Shown piece after piece: positions 38,985 through 47,510 of a stretch of 64,000 bases of DNA. Every line of letters starts with the position of its first letter. The stretch's first letter is position 1. The translations under genes were made by a program, and so were the position numbers. The DNA comes from CAZUAQ01 sp964618455 (GTDB lineage: Bacteria; Planctomycetota; Phycisphaerae; UBA1845; PWPN01): the NCBI GenBank assembly GCA_964618455.1, contig CAZUAQ010000010.1, positions 77,153 through 141,152 on the forward strand. Reading direction: 5' to 3'. The notes below the pieces were generated by a model, which did not search any database, had not been told where the DNA came from, and saw nothing but the letters and a program-made list of their open reading frames with translations.

Positions 38985-41434
38985 TGGTGGGCGTGATGCT
39001 CCTGGGACTGGGCATGTGTCTGGCGGTGGCTCAGCCGACTGCGGGGGCACTGCCCTCCATCGAGCCGACCGCCCGGGCGGAAATCGCCGAACTGCTGGCC
39101 GAAGCGCGCGACACCGAGTACTCCGCCGACGCGCTGGCCAAACTGCGCGAAGCCGAGTCGCGCATCAACGCCGAACGTTCCGAGATTCCCCCGATCCCCC
39201 TGAAATATCTCGAAGCCGACATCGCCCGCACGCGCGGCAACATTCTCTACCGCCGGTCGCGTCTTTCGATGGAGGACACGGCTCCGCTGGATGAGGCGCG
39301 CGAGCAGTTCGAACGGGCCCTCGAGCATTTCGAGCAGGTGGAAACACTCGGCGCCGAGACGATGGAAGCGATCGAAGCCAAACGCGGCAAGGACGTGAGC
39401 CGGCATCGCGGGTGGAACGAAGCGCAGGAGTATCGCGTGCGGTCGCGCTACACTGCCGCCTGGGTGCGATACCAACTCGGGCAATGCGCGTCCGATCCCG
39501 TGGAACGCAAACTGCACTTTGACCAGGCGATCGACGGATTCTCCGAGTTCGTGGACATGGGCTACTTCCGCCAGCCGATTATCGTGGAAAGTTATCTCGG
39601 CACGGCGCTCTGCCTGCTCGAGATGGAACGCTATCGCGACGTGATCGAGCTGCTCGAGGAGGCGGAGCGCGCCAAGACGCCACCCCACCTGTACAAGCCG
39701 ATCATGCTCGCCCGGATCCGTGCGTGGCACGCGCTGGGCGACGAGGCGCGGGTCATCGAGGCGGTCGACGACACACTCGGCCGGCTGGATCCCGACGACG
39801 ACTGGACCTCCACGGATATCGAGCTGCTGATTCATCAGGCGAGTGCTTACGCGCGGTCGACCGCATCCCCGCGCGACGAACGTCAGCGTGCGGCGCGGCG
39901 TGAACGACTGATCGGCATCCTGGACACGCTGTATGCGCGAGGCGATCCGGCACGCAGCCAGTTGCTGCGAACCCTTGGCGAGAATGATCTCGATGTTCCC
40001 GTGGCCCTGCTGGCGGATGCGTATGCCCATCAGGAACAGAACGACCTCAGCGAAGCCCTGAAAAGCGCGTGGCGGGGCCTCACGCTTGTGGAAACGGTGA
40101 CCGACCCCGAGCTGCGCAAGACGATGCATGCCGATCACCTGCACCTGCTGGTGGCCTTGCACTGGAAAGCCGGTGAATGGGCCGAGGTGCATGAATTGTC
40201 CTGCGCATTCATCGGGCAGTACCCGCGTGACTTCCGCGCCGCCGATGTCTGCGTGCGCGGGATCCACGCCGGGTTATTGGCGATGGAGCAGGAACCTCCG
40301 CTGGAGGAAGAGACGTTTTTCGATTGTCTTGCCGTGGCGAAGCGTGAATTCCCGGATCTGATGGAAGCGCAGAAGGGAGAATGGTACCGCGCGGCGCGCC
40401 TGCTGGCCGATGGCCGTTACCTGGAGGTCATCGAGCAACTGATTGACGTGCCTCCGGAATCGCCGGCGTATCGCGAATCGCTCTATGGCGTGATTTACGC
40501 GTCCGTGTTGTTGGCCGAGCAGGGTGCGAATCCTGCCACGTCGCGACCTGCCGACGAGATCGGCAAACACCTCGAGCGGGCGCGCGAGTCTTTGAACACG
40601 TACGTTGCGTTGACGACGAAGCGCCCTCCGCCGGCGGGCGATGAACTCTCGGCGCGCGTGGTCGCCGCGGCGGTCGTGCTCGCCCGGCAGTTGCTGAACC
40701 GCGACGATGCGGAGGCCGTTTCGGTGCTGGCCGTGCTGGATGCGATCGAGACGCTGCCGGACATCACCCACGAGTCGCTGGACGCGCGGCTGGCTCTTCG
40801 CATCGAAGCACACATGGCGCGTGGAGACACGGAGGCGGCCACGCGTGTCGTGGACGAGGCCCTGAAGAAATTCGCTTCGGGGGCGGCGATGATCAGGGCG
40901 ATGACTGCGGCGGCGTCACCGCTCGAAGAGCGCCTGGACCAACTGGCCGAGAATCGGGAACACGACCGCGCCGCGCTCGTGGCCCGGCAACTCGTGCGGC
41001 TTTACGAGCACCTGCTGTCCGAAGCCCAACAGCGCGGTGCCGACTCGAAGCAGACGCTCGCGCTCCGCCAACGGCTGGCGGGCGCGTACCGCCAGGCGGG
41101 CGAACATGCCAAGGCCATCGAACTTTACTCCCGGCTGGCGGAATCCGGCGATCCGCGCCAGTTGGGCAATGTGCTTCGCGGGCTTGCCCTGTCGCACGAG
41201 GGAGCCCGATCGTACGAACAGGCGATCCCCTTGTGGCGCCGATTGAGCAAAGCGCTGCCGGCACGCACCGAGGGCTGGTACGAGGCCCGGTACCACCTGA
41301 TCCGGAGCTATCAACTTCTCGGCCGGCGCGACCACGCCCGCAAGCTGATCCAGCTCTTCCTGCTTCAGAACACCGAGACACTCGAGCCACCGTGGCGCGA
41401 GCGATTCGAACGGCTGGACCGCGAACTGCAGTGA
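38984..41434 (+). CDS. Large exported tetratricopeptide-repeat protein
   Basis: About 816 residues from the ATG at 38984, which overlaps the stop of ExbD copy two and gives a good signal peptide (VGVMLLGLGMCLAVAQPTAGA). The rest is almost all helical with loose TPR-type repeats, such as YEQAIPLWRRLSKALPARTEGWYEARYHLIRSYQLL at the end (quoted in parts: EQAIPLWRRLSKA, EGWYEARYHLIRSYQL) and EHAKAIELYSRLAESGDP. No enzyme motif. As the last exported part of the VWA/ExbB/ExbD operon it is a likely periplasmic scaffold or adaptor for that machine. Confidence 0.8.
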   Translation: MVGVMLLGLGMCLAVAQPTAGALPSIEPTARAEIAELLAEARDTEYSADALAKLREAESRINAERSEIPPIPLKYLEADIARTRGNILYRRSRLSMEDTAPLDEAREQFERALEHFEQVETLGAETMEAIEAKRGKDVSRHRGWNEAQEYRVRSRYTAAWVRYQLGQCASDPVERKLHFDQAIDGFSEFVDMGYFRQPIIVESYLGTALCLLEMERYRDVIELLEEAERAKTPPHLYKPIMLARIRAWHALGDEARVIEAVDDTLGRLDPDDDWTSTDIELLIHQASAYARSTASPRDERQRAARRERLIGILDTLYARGDPARSQLLRTLGENDLDVPVALLADAYAHQEQNDLSEALKSAWRGLTLVETVTDPELRKTMHADHLHLLVALHWKAGEWAEVHELSCAFIGQYPRDFRAADVCVRGIHAGLLAMEQEPPLEEETFFDCLAVAKREFPDLMEAQKGEWYRAARLLADGRYLEVIEQLIDVPPESPAYRESLYGVIYASVLLAEQGANPATSRPADEIGKHLERARESLNTYVALTTKRPPPAGDELSARVVAAAVVLARQLLNRDDAEAVSVLAVLDAIETLPDITHESLDARLALRIEAHMARGDTEAATRVVDEALKKFASGAAMIRAMTAAASPLEERLDQLAENREHDRAALVARQLVRLYEHLLSEAQQRGADSKQTLALRQRLAGAYRQAGEHAKAIELYSRLAESGDPRQLGNVLRGLALSHEGARSYEQAIPLWRRLSKALPARTEGWYEARYHLIRSYQLLGRRDHARKLIQLFLLQNTETLEPPWRERFERLDRELQ

Positions 41435-41453
41435 AGTTACGCTGAGGGCAAAG

Positions 41454-41987
41454 GTGGTTGATCGCAGGTTTTCATTCGAGGAAGGATGTACGATCGGGAT
41501 GGTGGATCATGCGTTATTGCACCGCATGCTGGACATTCCCGAGGAGGTCGACTCGCCGACGCACTACCAGCTTCTCGGGGTCAATCCGCTGCGGATCACG
41601 CCTGAACTGGTGAACGACGCCTTGCGGCAGCGCATCGCCCAGTTGCGTCGGCAGGTGCCCGGCCCGCAACTGCTGCCGATGATCGCCCAGTTCGAAAAAC
41701 TGCTGGAAGAGGCGGCGGAGACGCTCCGCGATCCCGAAAAACGCGAAGCCTATCAGAACACGCTGAAGGGCCACGCCAGAGACCGCAAACGCAAGCTGAC
41801 TGATGAGCAGCGGGCGTTCCTCCGTCGGGTCCGACGCATCGTGCAGAAGGCCTTGAACGAAGACGGGACGCTCAACGCCGCCAAGCACCCCGATCTCATT
41901 GACACCCTCCAGCGGATGAAGGTCCCTGAGAAGGATATTCGCTACATTCTCGCGCAAATCCCGAAGCGCGGCGAAACGGCGGGCTAG
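41454..41987 (+). CDS. Small J-domain-like protein
   Basis: 177 residues if the GTG at 41454 is used (GAGGG five bases upstream); the ATG at 41499 would give 162. The region DSPTHYQLLGVNPLRITPELVNDALRQR, followed by LLEEAAETLRDPEKREAYQ, resembles the helix plan of DnaJ-type J domains (quoted in parts: THYQLLGV, LRDPEKREAY), but the HPD loop is replaced by other residues. The second half is a charged helical region. It follows the TPR gene by 19 bases, so it probably belongs to the same operon. Function unknown. Confidence 0.65.
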   Translation: MVDRRFSFEEGCTIGMVDHALLHRMLDIPEEVDSPTHYQLLGVNPLRITPELVNDALRQRIAQLRRQVPGPQLLPMIAQFEKLLEEAAETLRDPEKREAYQNTLKGHARDRKRKLTDEQRAFLRRVRRIVQKALNEDGTLNAAKHPDLIDTLQRMKVPEKDIRYILAQIPKRGETAG

Positions 41988-42084
41988 CCGGGGTGTATGA
42001 AGGAATGAAGCCACACTGCGCGGGATGTGGTAAGATAACTCACCGGAAATGGCCGCTTGACCCCTGACCACGAGGAGCACACCG

Positions 42085-43554
42085 ATGGAGAGCAAGGTTT
42101 CACGACGACAGATGATGCGGGCGGGCGCGGTCGGCGCCGCCGGACTGGCACTGGCGAAGTCGGCGGGTCCGGCTTTGGGGGCCCGGGGGGCGAATGAGCG
42201 TGTCCGCGCGGCGGTGGCGGGCATCAACGGTCAGGGCGGCCACCACATCGGCCGTTTCAGCGAGATGGAGGATACGGAACTCGTCTACGTTGTTGATCCG
42301 GACTCGCGCCTGTTCGATCGCAAGATCAATCTTTCCAAGGAGCGCTCCAAGGGCCGCAGCAATCCCAAGGGCGTTCAGGACATTCGTCGCGTGCTCGACG
42401 ACAAGTCCATCGACGTGATCTCGATCGCCACGCCGAACCACTGGCACTCGCTGATGACCATCTGGGCCTGCCAGGCGGGCAAGGATGTCTACGTCGAGAA
42501 GCCGATGAGCCACAACATTCACGAAGGCCGCGTCGTGGTGCAGGCGGCGCGGTATCACAAGCGTATCGTCCAGCACGGGACGCAGTCCCGGTCGGACAAG
42601 GGATGGGCCCACGTGGTGGCGGCCGTCGCTTCGGGCAAGCTTGGCAAACTGCATGTGTCGCGCGGACTGTGCTACAAGCCCGGCTCGCCCGGCGGAACGA
42701 ACACCCGCGGCGATATCGGCTTCAAGCCGATCCAGGAAGCGCCGACCGGGTTCGACTGGGATCTCTGGCAGGGCCCGGCCAAGTTCCTGAAGTACCATGA
42801 GAACCTCGTGCACTACCGCTGGCACTGGTTCTGGGAAACGGGTAACGGCGACCTCGGCAACCAGGGCGTGCATCAGATGGATGTGGCCCGGTGGTGCATC
42901 CCCGGTGCGACGCTGCCCAAGAGCGTGGTGACCTTCGGCGGACGCTTGACGGAGTTCGACCAGGGCGAGGTGGCCAACACCGAGATCTCGATCATGGACT
43001 ACGGCGATACGCAACTCATCTTCGAGACGCGCTGCATGCCCAGTGAACCGTTCCACGGGCAGGGCATCGGCAACGTGCTGCATCTCGATGCCGGCATCAT
43101 CGCCGGGAAGACCTTCTACCCGAAGGGCAGTTCGGAGCCCGCCCCGTTGCCGGAGGTCGAGCACGCGCGCGGCCCCGGGGGCGACCCGTTCTCCAACTTC
43201 GTGGCGGCGGTCCGCAGCCGGAATCACGAGGATCTCAACGCCGACTGTCTCGAGGGCCACTACTCCTCCGCTCTCTGCCACCTGGCGAACATGTCGATCC
43301 GGCTGGGCTACAAGATCCCCTTCAAGCCGGTCACGGATGCCTTCGGCGACAACGAGCACGCGTACGAAGTCCTGGACCGCACGACGGAGCACCTCGCCAA
43401 GAACGGCATCGACGTCGAGAAGTCCGGCTACGTCATGGGACGCAAGCTGAACGTCGACATCGCCAACGAGCGCATCGTCGACGACGCCGAGGCGAACTGC
43501 ATGCTCTCGCGTGATTACCGGAAGGGCTTCGAGGTCCCCGAGAAAATCGGCTGA
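42085..43554 (+). CDS. Tat-exported Gfo/Idh/MocA-family oxidoreductase
   Basis: 489 residues. The start has a twin-arginine signal (SRRQMMRAGAVGAAGLALA), so the folded enzyme with its cofactor would be exported. A Rossmann domain follows (VRAAVAGINGQGGHHIGRF, VYVVDPDS, IDVISIATPNHWHSLMT) with the family motif YVEKPMSHN, in which Lys is the usual catalytic residue, then the C-terminal alpha/beta domain (WFWETGNGDLGNQGVHQMDVARW quoted in part: GNGDLGNQGVHQMDVARW). NAD(P)-dependent sugar oxidoreductases of this exported kind are very numerous in planctomycetes. A strong terminator lies 33 bases after the stop. Confidence 0.92.
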   Translation: MESKVSRRQMMRAGAVGAAGLALAKSAGPALGARGANERVRAAVAGINGQGGHHIGRFSEMEDTELVYVVDPDSRLFDRKINLSKERSKGRSNPKGVQDIRRVLDDKSIDVISIATPNHWHSLMTIWACQAGKDVYVEKPMSHNIHEGRVVVQAARYHKRIVQHGTQSRSDKGWAHVVAAVASGKLGKLHVSRGLCYKPGSPGGTNTRGDIGFKPIQEAPTGFDWDLWQGPAKFLKYHENLVHYRWHWFWETGNGDLGNQGVHQMDVARWCIPGATLPKSVVTFGGRLTEFDQGEVANTEISIMDYGDTQLIFETRCMPSEPFHGQGIGNVLHLDAGIIAGKTFYPKGSSEPAPLPEVEHARGPGGDPFSNFVAAVRSRNHEDLNADCLEGHYSSALCHLANMSIRLGYKIPFKPVTDAFGDNEHAYEVLDRTTEHLAKNGIDVEKSGYVMGRKLNVDIANERIVDDAEANCMLSRDYRKGFEVPEKIG

Positions 43555-43587
43555 TCGTCGAGCCGCTTACGCTCAGATAACAGCCAA

Positions 43588-43620
43588 CCCCCGGGTCGTC
43601 CTAACGACCCGGGGGTTTTT
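43588..43620 (+). terminator. Rho-independent terminator of the Gfo/Idh gene
   Basis: A perfect 12-base-pair stem, CCCCCGGGTCGT with ACGACCCGGGGG, loop CCTA, followed by TTTTTCTT. It lies just after the stop at 43554. On the other strand only two T follow the stem, so it works mainly on the plus strand. Confidence 0.92.
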
Positions 43621-43670
43621 CTTGTTGAACGAAGCGGTCGGATCTTTCCCTGGTGTGAACTCCGGAAAGC

Positions 43671-44138
43671 TTAATCCGTCAATGCCGAAATGTCGGTCGT
43701 GTTGACCTCGTTGTACTTGGCGATCTTGGTCGCGTCGTCCGGCAGGCTCGCGGGCACCAGGGCGCGGCAGATGCCGTTCGTCGGGTTGTACCACCAGACC
43801 GTGCTGTCACTGCTTGTCTTGGTGGTCGGGTGGTAGTCCGCAGCCCCGCCGTTGGTCGTATCGAAGGCGGGATCGCTCACGGTGGGGAACAGGGGGTTCC
43901 GCGGGATCTGGTTCCCCTCGAACATCGACGCGGTGACACCTGCAGGGTAGCTGCCGTTCTCGGCATACTCCGCCGCGACCTTACGCGTCATGGCCCGGAC
44001 CACCAGCGCCGTTGAGTTGCCTCGCCCGTCATCCGCGGCCGACGTAAACTGCGGGATAATCGCCGCCGCCAGGATCCCGATGATGATGATCACGATCAGG
44101 ACTTCGACCAGTGTGAAAGCTGCCTTGTGCGACCTCAT
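43671..44138 (-). CDS. Type IV pilin/type II pseudopilin-like protein
   Basis: 155 residues from the ATG at 44138, chosen because GGAG lies eight bases upstream and the prepilin leader then begins at once: a short basic leader, MRSHKAAFTLVEVLIV, with processing before the Phe, Glu at mature position 5, and a hydrophobic helix (VLIVIIIIGILAAAIIPQF). The C-terminal part has a short variable domain with GNQIPRNPLFPTV and WWYNPTNGICRALVP. No prepilin peptidase, assembly ATPase or other pilus genes lie nearby, so it is an orphan pilin. It may form part of a secretion pseudopilus encoded elsewhere. Confidence 0.85.
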   Translation of the reverse strand: MRSHKAAFTLVEVLIVIIIIGILAAAIIPQFTSAADDGRGNSTALVVRAMTRKVAAEYAENGSYPAGVTASMFEGNQIPRNPLFPTVSDPAFDTTNGGAADYHPTTKTSSDSTVWWYNPTNGICRALVPASLPDDATKIAKYNEVNTTDISALTD

Positions 44139-44485
44139 TGAAGAGCTCCGGTGTTCTAAGTTCAGACTCGAGTGGCTACGACCCCTTGCACCATTTGTCG
44201 CCACTTAATCCGTTTATCGGCGCGCGGACGTAGGACGTTAGCTAGATACCGGAGAAATACCTAAGAACAATCAATTGGATTTATCGGGACTTGACATAAC
44301 GCCGTCATCCGCAGTGCGGACGCCCCAGCGTAAATCTGCGCATGGCTTGGTGTGGTCGGGCTATCGGACCTTACCTCGCCCATATTTCCCAGATGACACT
44401 TTCGGCGACGTAGTAATGAGGTAACGATTTCCCCTATGAATACAGGCGCAAGTTAACCTCAAGCCGCTGAAATCTGGAGAATGTG
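44139..44485. other. Gene-free stretch between the pilin and an IS remnant
   Basis: About 350 bases with no gene I can support; AT-richer than the flanks. A TTGACA at 44292 has no matching -10. Probably part of the insertion-sequence scar zone. Confidence 0.4.
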
Positions 44486-44600
44486 ATGGGTGAAGCACGC
44501 AAGGAAGCGTTGCGAGTCGATTTCGACAGCTAGATCAAGCTGGAATTCCACGGCGCGTCGTTTACATCTGATCCGGGATTGGTTGCGTGCCAAATGTATA
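44486..44600 (+). pseudogene. Decayed IS1380-like transposase fragment (N-terminal end)
   Basis: The frame from the ATG at 44486 reads GEARKEALRVDFDS, stop (TAG), IKLEFHGASFTSDPGLVAC. This matches from memory the N-terminus of IS1380-family DDE transposases, which begin with a VDFDRQIKLEFHG and VTSDAGLL type text. The TAG falls where a Gln codon (CAG) is usual. Homology stops after about 38 codons. Only a remnant remains; no inverted repeats identified. Confidence 0.65.
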
Positions 44601-44702
44601 TTCGTGGAACTTTCGTTTTCTGGCGGCGGGGTGGTACGTTGTTGCACGTGAGGTGGCATCTTGGTTATCATGCCAAATAGATCATTTTATGGAGGACGCA
44701 AC

Positions 44703-45536
44703 ATGCAGGGAAAGTGGGTTCTGCCGGCGGTTTTGATTTCGATTGCACATGTTGTTGGCGGCGGTGAAGTTGTTTTGGGTGCGCCGATTTATCAGCCTGG
44801 GTTCACTTGGGATTGGCGGGTTGATTTTGGTATGCCGACGACGGTTGGTGAGTTGCCGCCTAATCCGAATTCCGATGCTGCAAGCCGTGCGTCGGCTGGG
44901 AACGCTGGGTTGAGCAGTGGAACTGGTGTCGGGGACGTTTGGTCCTACGGGAAAGCACCATATAGCACGCTCTCGGGGAGTACGTTCACGGCGGGTGATT
45001 TTACGATCTTCGATACGCCGCATACTTTCAGCGGGGGGGCTGTGTGGGACGATCAGTTGTCGCTTGCGTTCGATTGGGATTTTATTGGCTGGGTTCCCGG
45101 TTACTCTTCGCTGACGCGGCCTGCGCATGCTTTCAATAGTGACGGGGAGCATGAACACACGGCCTCGGTGTTGCGATTCACGTATCCCGGCGAGAATACG
45201 ATCGACGTGCGGATTTCAGGGTTGATCGAGGATTTGAATCTTGGCGGGGGCGATGGGATTGACTGGTACATTTTGAAGAATTCGTCGGCGGGGATGATCG
45301 GTGTCGGCGAGTTTGGCAATGGGGGGAGTGAGAACGTCGATTTTGTGACTTCGCTTTCGTCGGGGGATGAGTTGTTCCTGGCTGTCGGTACGCGTCTCAG
45401 TGGGAGCAACGTGTACGACGAGACGGCGATGGATGTTTTGGTGGAAGTTCTTCCTGAACCTTCGACGGCTGTTCTGTTGCTGTGTGCGTGCGCGGGATTC
45501 GTTGTTCGTCGGCACAAACACATCTTGGCTGACTGA
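44703..45536 (+). CDS. PEP-CTERM sorting-domain protein
   Basis: 277 residues from the ATG at 44703 (GGAGG seven bases upstream). Signal peptide (VLPAVLISIAHVVGGGEVV), then a beta-rich exported domain with Gly/Ser/Asp-rich loops, then a C-terminal PEP-CTERM signal: LPEPSTAVLLLCACAGFVV followed by RRHK. Such proteins are cut and sorted by an exosortase, usually to the cell surface or matrix; no exosortase gene is in this window. Codon use is unlike the neighbours: many third positions are T or G (TTG, GTT, GGG, TCG) rather than C. It sits between two decayed insertion-sequence fragments, so it may have been acquired. Confidence 0.85.
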   Translation: MQGKWVLPAVLISIAHVVGGGEVVLGAPIYQPGFTWDWRVDFGMPTTVGELPPNPNSDAASRASAGNAGLSSGTGVGDVWSYGKAPYSTLSGSTFTAGDFTIFDTPHTFSGGAVWDDQLSLAFDWDFIGWVPGYSSLTRPAHAFNSDGEHEHTASVLRFTYPGENTIDVRISGLIEDLNLGGGDGIDWYILKNSSAGMIGVGEFGNGGSENVDFVTSLSSGDELFLAVGTRLSGSNVYDETAMDVLVEVLPEPSTAVLLLCACAGFVVRRHKHILAD

Positions 45537-45772
45537 GCCCAATCTGAGTTGCTACTGCAACGGCGTTATTGCTCTTTGTGCGTTCCGGGTGGGCGAGATT
45601 CACGGGATGCAGTTTGGGTCGCAGGGGATTCGTGGGCCGGATAGGCATTGCATGAAGAGGGTGATTTCGGATCCAGCATCTCGATCCGCAGCCGACCATG
45701 CCATCATTGCCTTCTCGGCTGGTACTCAAATGCATTTTTATACATCAGAGCAATAACGACTGATCGACAACG

Positions 45773-45889
45773 GTCACCTTGCCCTGACTCCAGCCTCTCC
45801 TGCTCAGTAATCTACTGACGTATCCGCTGCTCATCCAGGCCGACAGTGCTCACACAGTATCCCGTCGCCCAGAAGTGCAACCCGTTCAT
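45773..45889 (-). pseudogene. Decayed IS200/IS605-type TnpA fragment (C-terminal end)
   Basis: On the minus strand the frame from 45889 reads NGLHFWATGYCVSTVGLDEQ, RIRQ, stop (TAG at 45814-45812), then ITEQERLESGQGD. This is the C-terminal end of the Y1 transposase TnpA of IS200/IS605 elements (family pattern FWARGYFVSTVG, then DEE-x-I-R-x-YI-x-x-QE). The TAG stands where Tyr is usual. The rest of the element is gone. The fragment begins seven bases beyond the stop of the sulfatase gene; the 236 bases between it and the PEP-CTERM gene hold nothing I recognise. Confidence 0.75.
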
Positions 45890-45895
45890 CCGCCC

Positions 45896-47284
45896 TCAAG
45901 GGGAACTGTGAAGCGATCTCCACTCTTCGTGCATCGCCAGCAGGCGTTCGACGATGTCGGGATGAGTGGTTCGGAGATTTCGCGACTCCCCGGCATCCCG
46001 CTCGAGATCGCTCAGGAAAAGGGTGTCGGGGCCCTCGGCCCGCTTCTGCACGCCGCGTTCGGGCATGATGATGCCGTTGCGGACGAGCTTCCATTTCCCC
46101 CGGCGAACGGCAGCCTGCTTGTTCCACTCCCAGAAGAGGGCATCGTGGCCGGGTTCGGAGGCGTCCCGAAGCAACGGCACCCAGGAGCGGCCGTCCACGA
46201 CATGATCGTCGGGTAACTTGGCCCCGATCATTGCCGCCACCGTCGGCAGGACGTCGATCGCGCAGGCGAGTTGATCGCGTGTCTCCCCGGCGGGCATTTG
46301 ACCGGGCCACGCGACGATCCCCGGCATGCGAATGCCGCCTTCGAAGAGACTGAACTTGTACTCACGATGCGGTCCCGCGCTGCCCCCGCCGAAGTTGGCG
46401 CGCGACTCGACCGACGGCCCGTTGTCGCTCATGAAAAAGACGGCGGTGCGCGATCGGAGCTGGTATCGATCCAGCCGCCGCATGACGTGCCCGATGGCTT
46501 CGTCCATCGGCGCCACGAGACCGGCGTAGAGTTGCCGCTCCCTGGGCAGGTGGCGGTACATGTCGAGGTAGCGTTTCGGCGCGTGCGTGGGATAGTGCGG
46601 CGCGTTGAACGGTACGTAAAGCAGAAACGGCTCAGCATGATGATCGTCGATGAAACGCGTCGCTTCGCGCGCAATCAGATGCGTGAAGTACTGCCCCTCC
46701 TCGTGAATCTCGACCCGGTTGCGATAGAGATCGTGATGATGGGGCGCGCGGGCGTTCCAGTAAAACGTGTGTGAGAAGTAGTCGATGCAGCCGGCGTGAT
46801 GCCCGAAGAAGAAATCGAAGCCCTGATCGTTGGGAAGGTGGCCCGGCTTATGACCGAGATGCCACTTGCCGATCAAGGCGGTGGCGTAGCCCTGCGATCG
46901 GGCCACCTCGCCGAGCGTGATTTGCTCTGGCGGAAGGCCCGGGCTGCCGGGAATCGAGCCGACGTTGGTCGGTACGCCGGCGCGTTGCGGATAGCGGCCG
47001 GTCAGCAACGCGGCGCGCGAGGGTGAGCAGATCGGCGCGGCGGAGTAGTAGTTCGTGAAGCGGATGCCTTCGGCGGCGAGCGCATCGATATTCGGCGTGC
47101 GGATGTCCTCGCAACCGTACGCGCCGACATCACCGATGCCCATGTCGTCGGCATAGAAGATGACGATATTGGGCCGCGTGATGTCGGAATTCGCATCATC
47201 GGACTGCGCATGCAATGTTGTCGCGGTGTTCGGCCCGATGAACAGGCAGAGTATCAGCGAATGGCGGAACCAGGCGGCGGACAT
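45896..47284 (-). CDS. Exported arylsulfatase-type sulfatase
   Basis: 462 residues from the ATG at 47284, chosen because GAGGAGG lies five bases upstream and a signal peptide follows (FRHSLILCLFIGPNTATTLHA). Type I sulfatase: RPNIVIFYADDMGIGDVG with the metal-binding Asp pair, then ICSPSRAALLTGR with Cys86, the residue converted to formylglycine, then GKWHLGH, and VFFMSDNGPS with further metal ligands. It removes sulfate esters from polysaccharides or glycosaminoglycans outside the cytoplasm. It is divergent from the PSCyt1/DUF1549 gene. Needs an FGE or anSME maturase not present in this window. Confidence 0.93.
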   Translation of the reverse strand: MSAAWFRHSLILCLFIGPNTATTLHAQSDDANSDITRPNIVIFYADDMGIGDVGAYGCEDIRTPNIDALAAEGIRFTNYYSAAPICSPSRAALLTGRYPQRAGVPTNVGSIPGSPGLPPEQITLGEVARSQGYATALIGKWHLGHKPGHLPNDQGFDFFFGHHAGCIDYFSHTFYWNARAPHHHDLYRNRVEIHEEGQYFTHLIAREATRFIDDHHAEPFLLYVPFNAPHYPTHAPKRYLDMYRHLPRERQLYAGLVAPMDEAIGHVMRRLDRYQLRSRTAVFFMSDNGPSVESRANFGGGSAGPHREYKFSLFEGGIRMPGIVAWPGQMPAGETRDQLACAIDVLPTVAAMIGAKLPDDHVVDGRSWVPLLRDASEPGHDALFWEWNKQAAVRRGKWKLVRNGIIMPERGVQKRAEGPDTLFLSDLERDAGESRNLRTTHPDIVERLLAMHEEWRSLHSSP

Positions 47285-47510
47285 GTCGACCTCCTCTGCG
47301 TGAAGGGATGCACGTCGGGACACGTGAGATCGCTTTGTGGGACGAATTGTAACGGCCTGGACGACAAAGGCTAAGGCGTGGAATCCGGGATGCGGCGATG
47401 CGTTGTTTTCTGCCCCCCATTGGGGTTAAACTAAGGAAGGATTGCAGCGTTCGTGCGGATCGCCTTGTTTCACTTCCCGATCCGGCGTTCACAGGACATT
47501 GAGGGCTTGC

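Noticed and set aside
44292..44330. TTGACA as a -35 box for the PEP-CTERM gene or the IS fragment
   Set aside because: No -10-like hexamer at proper distance.
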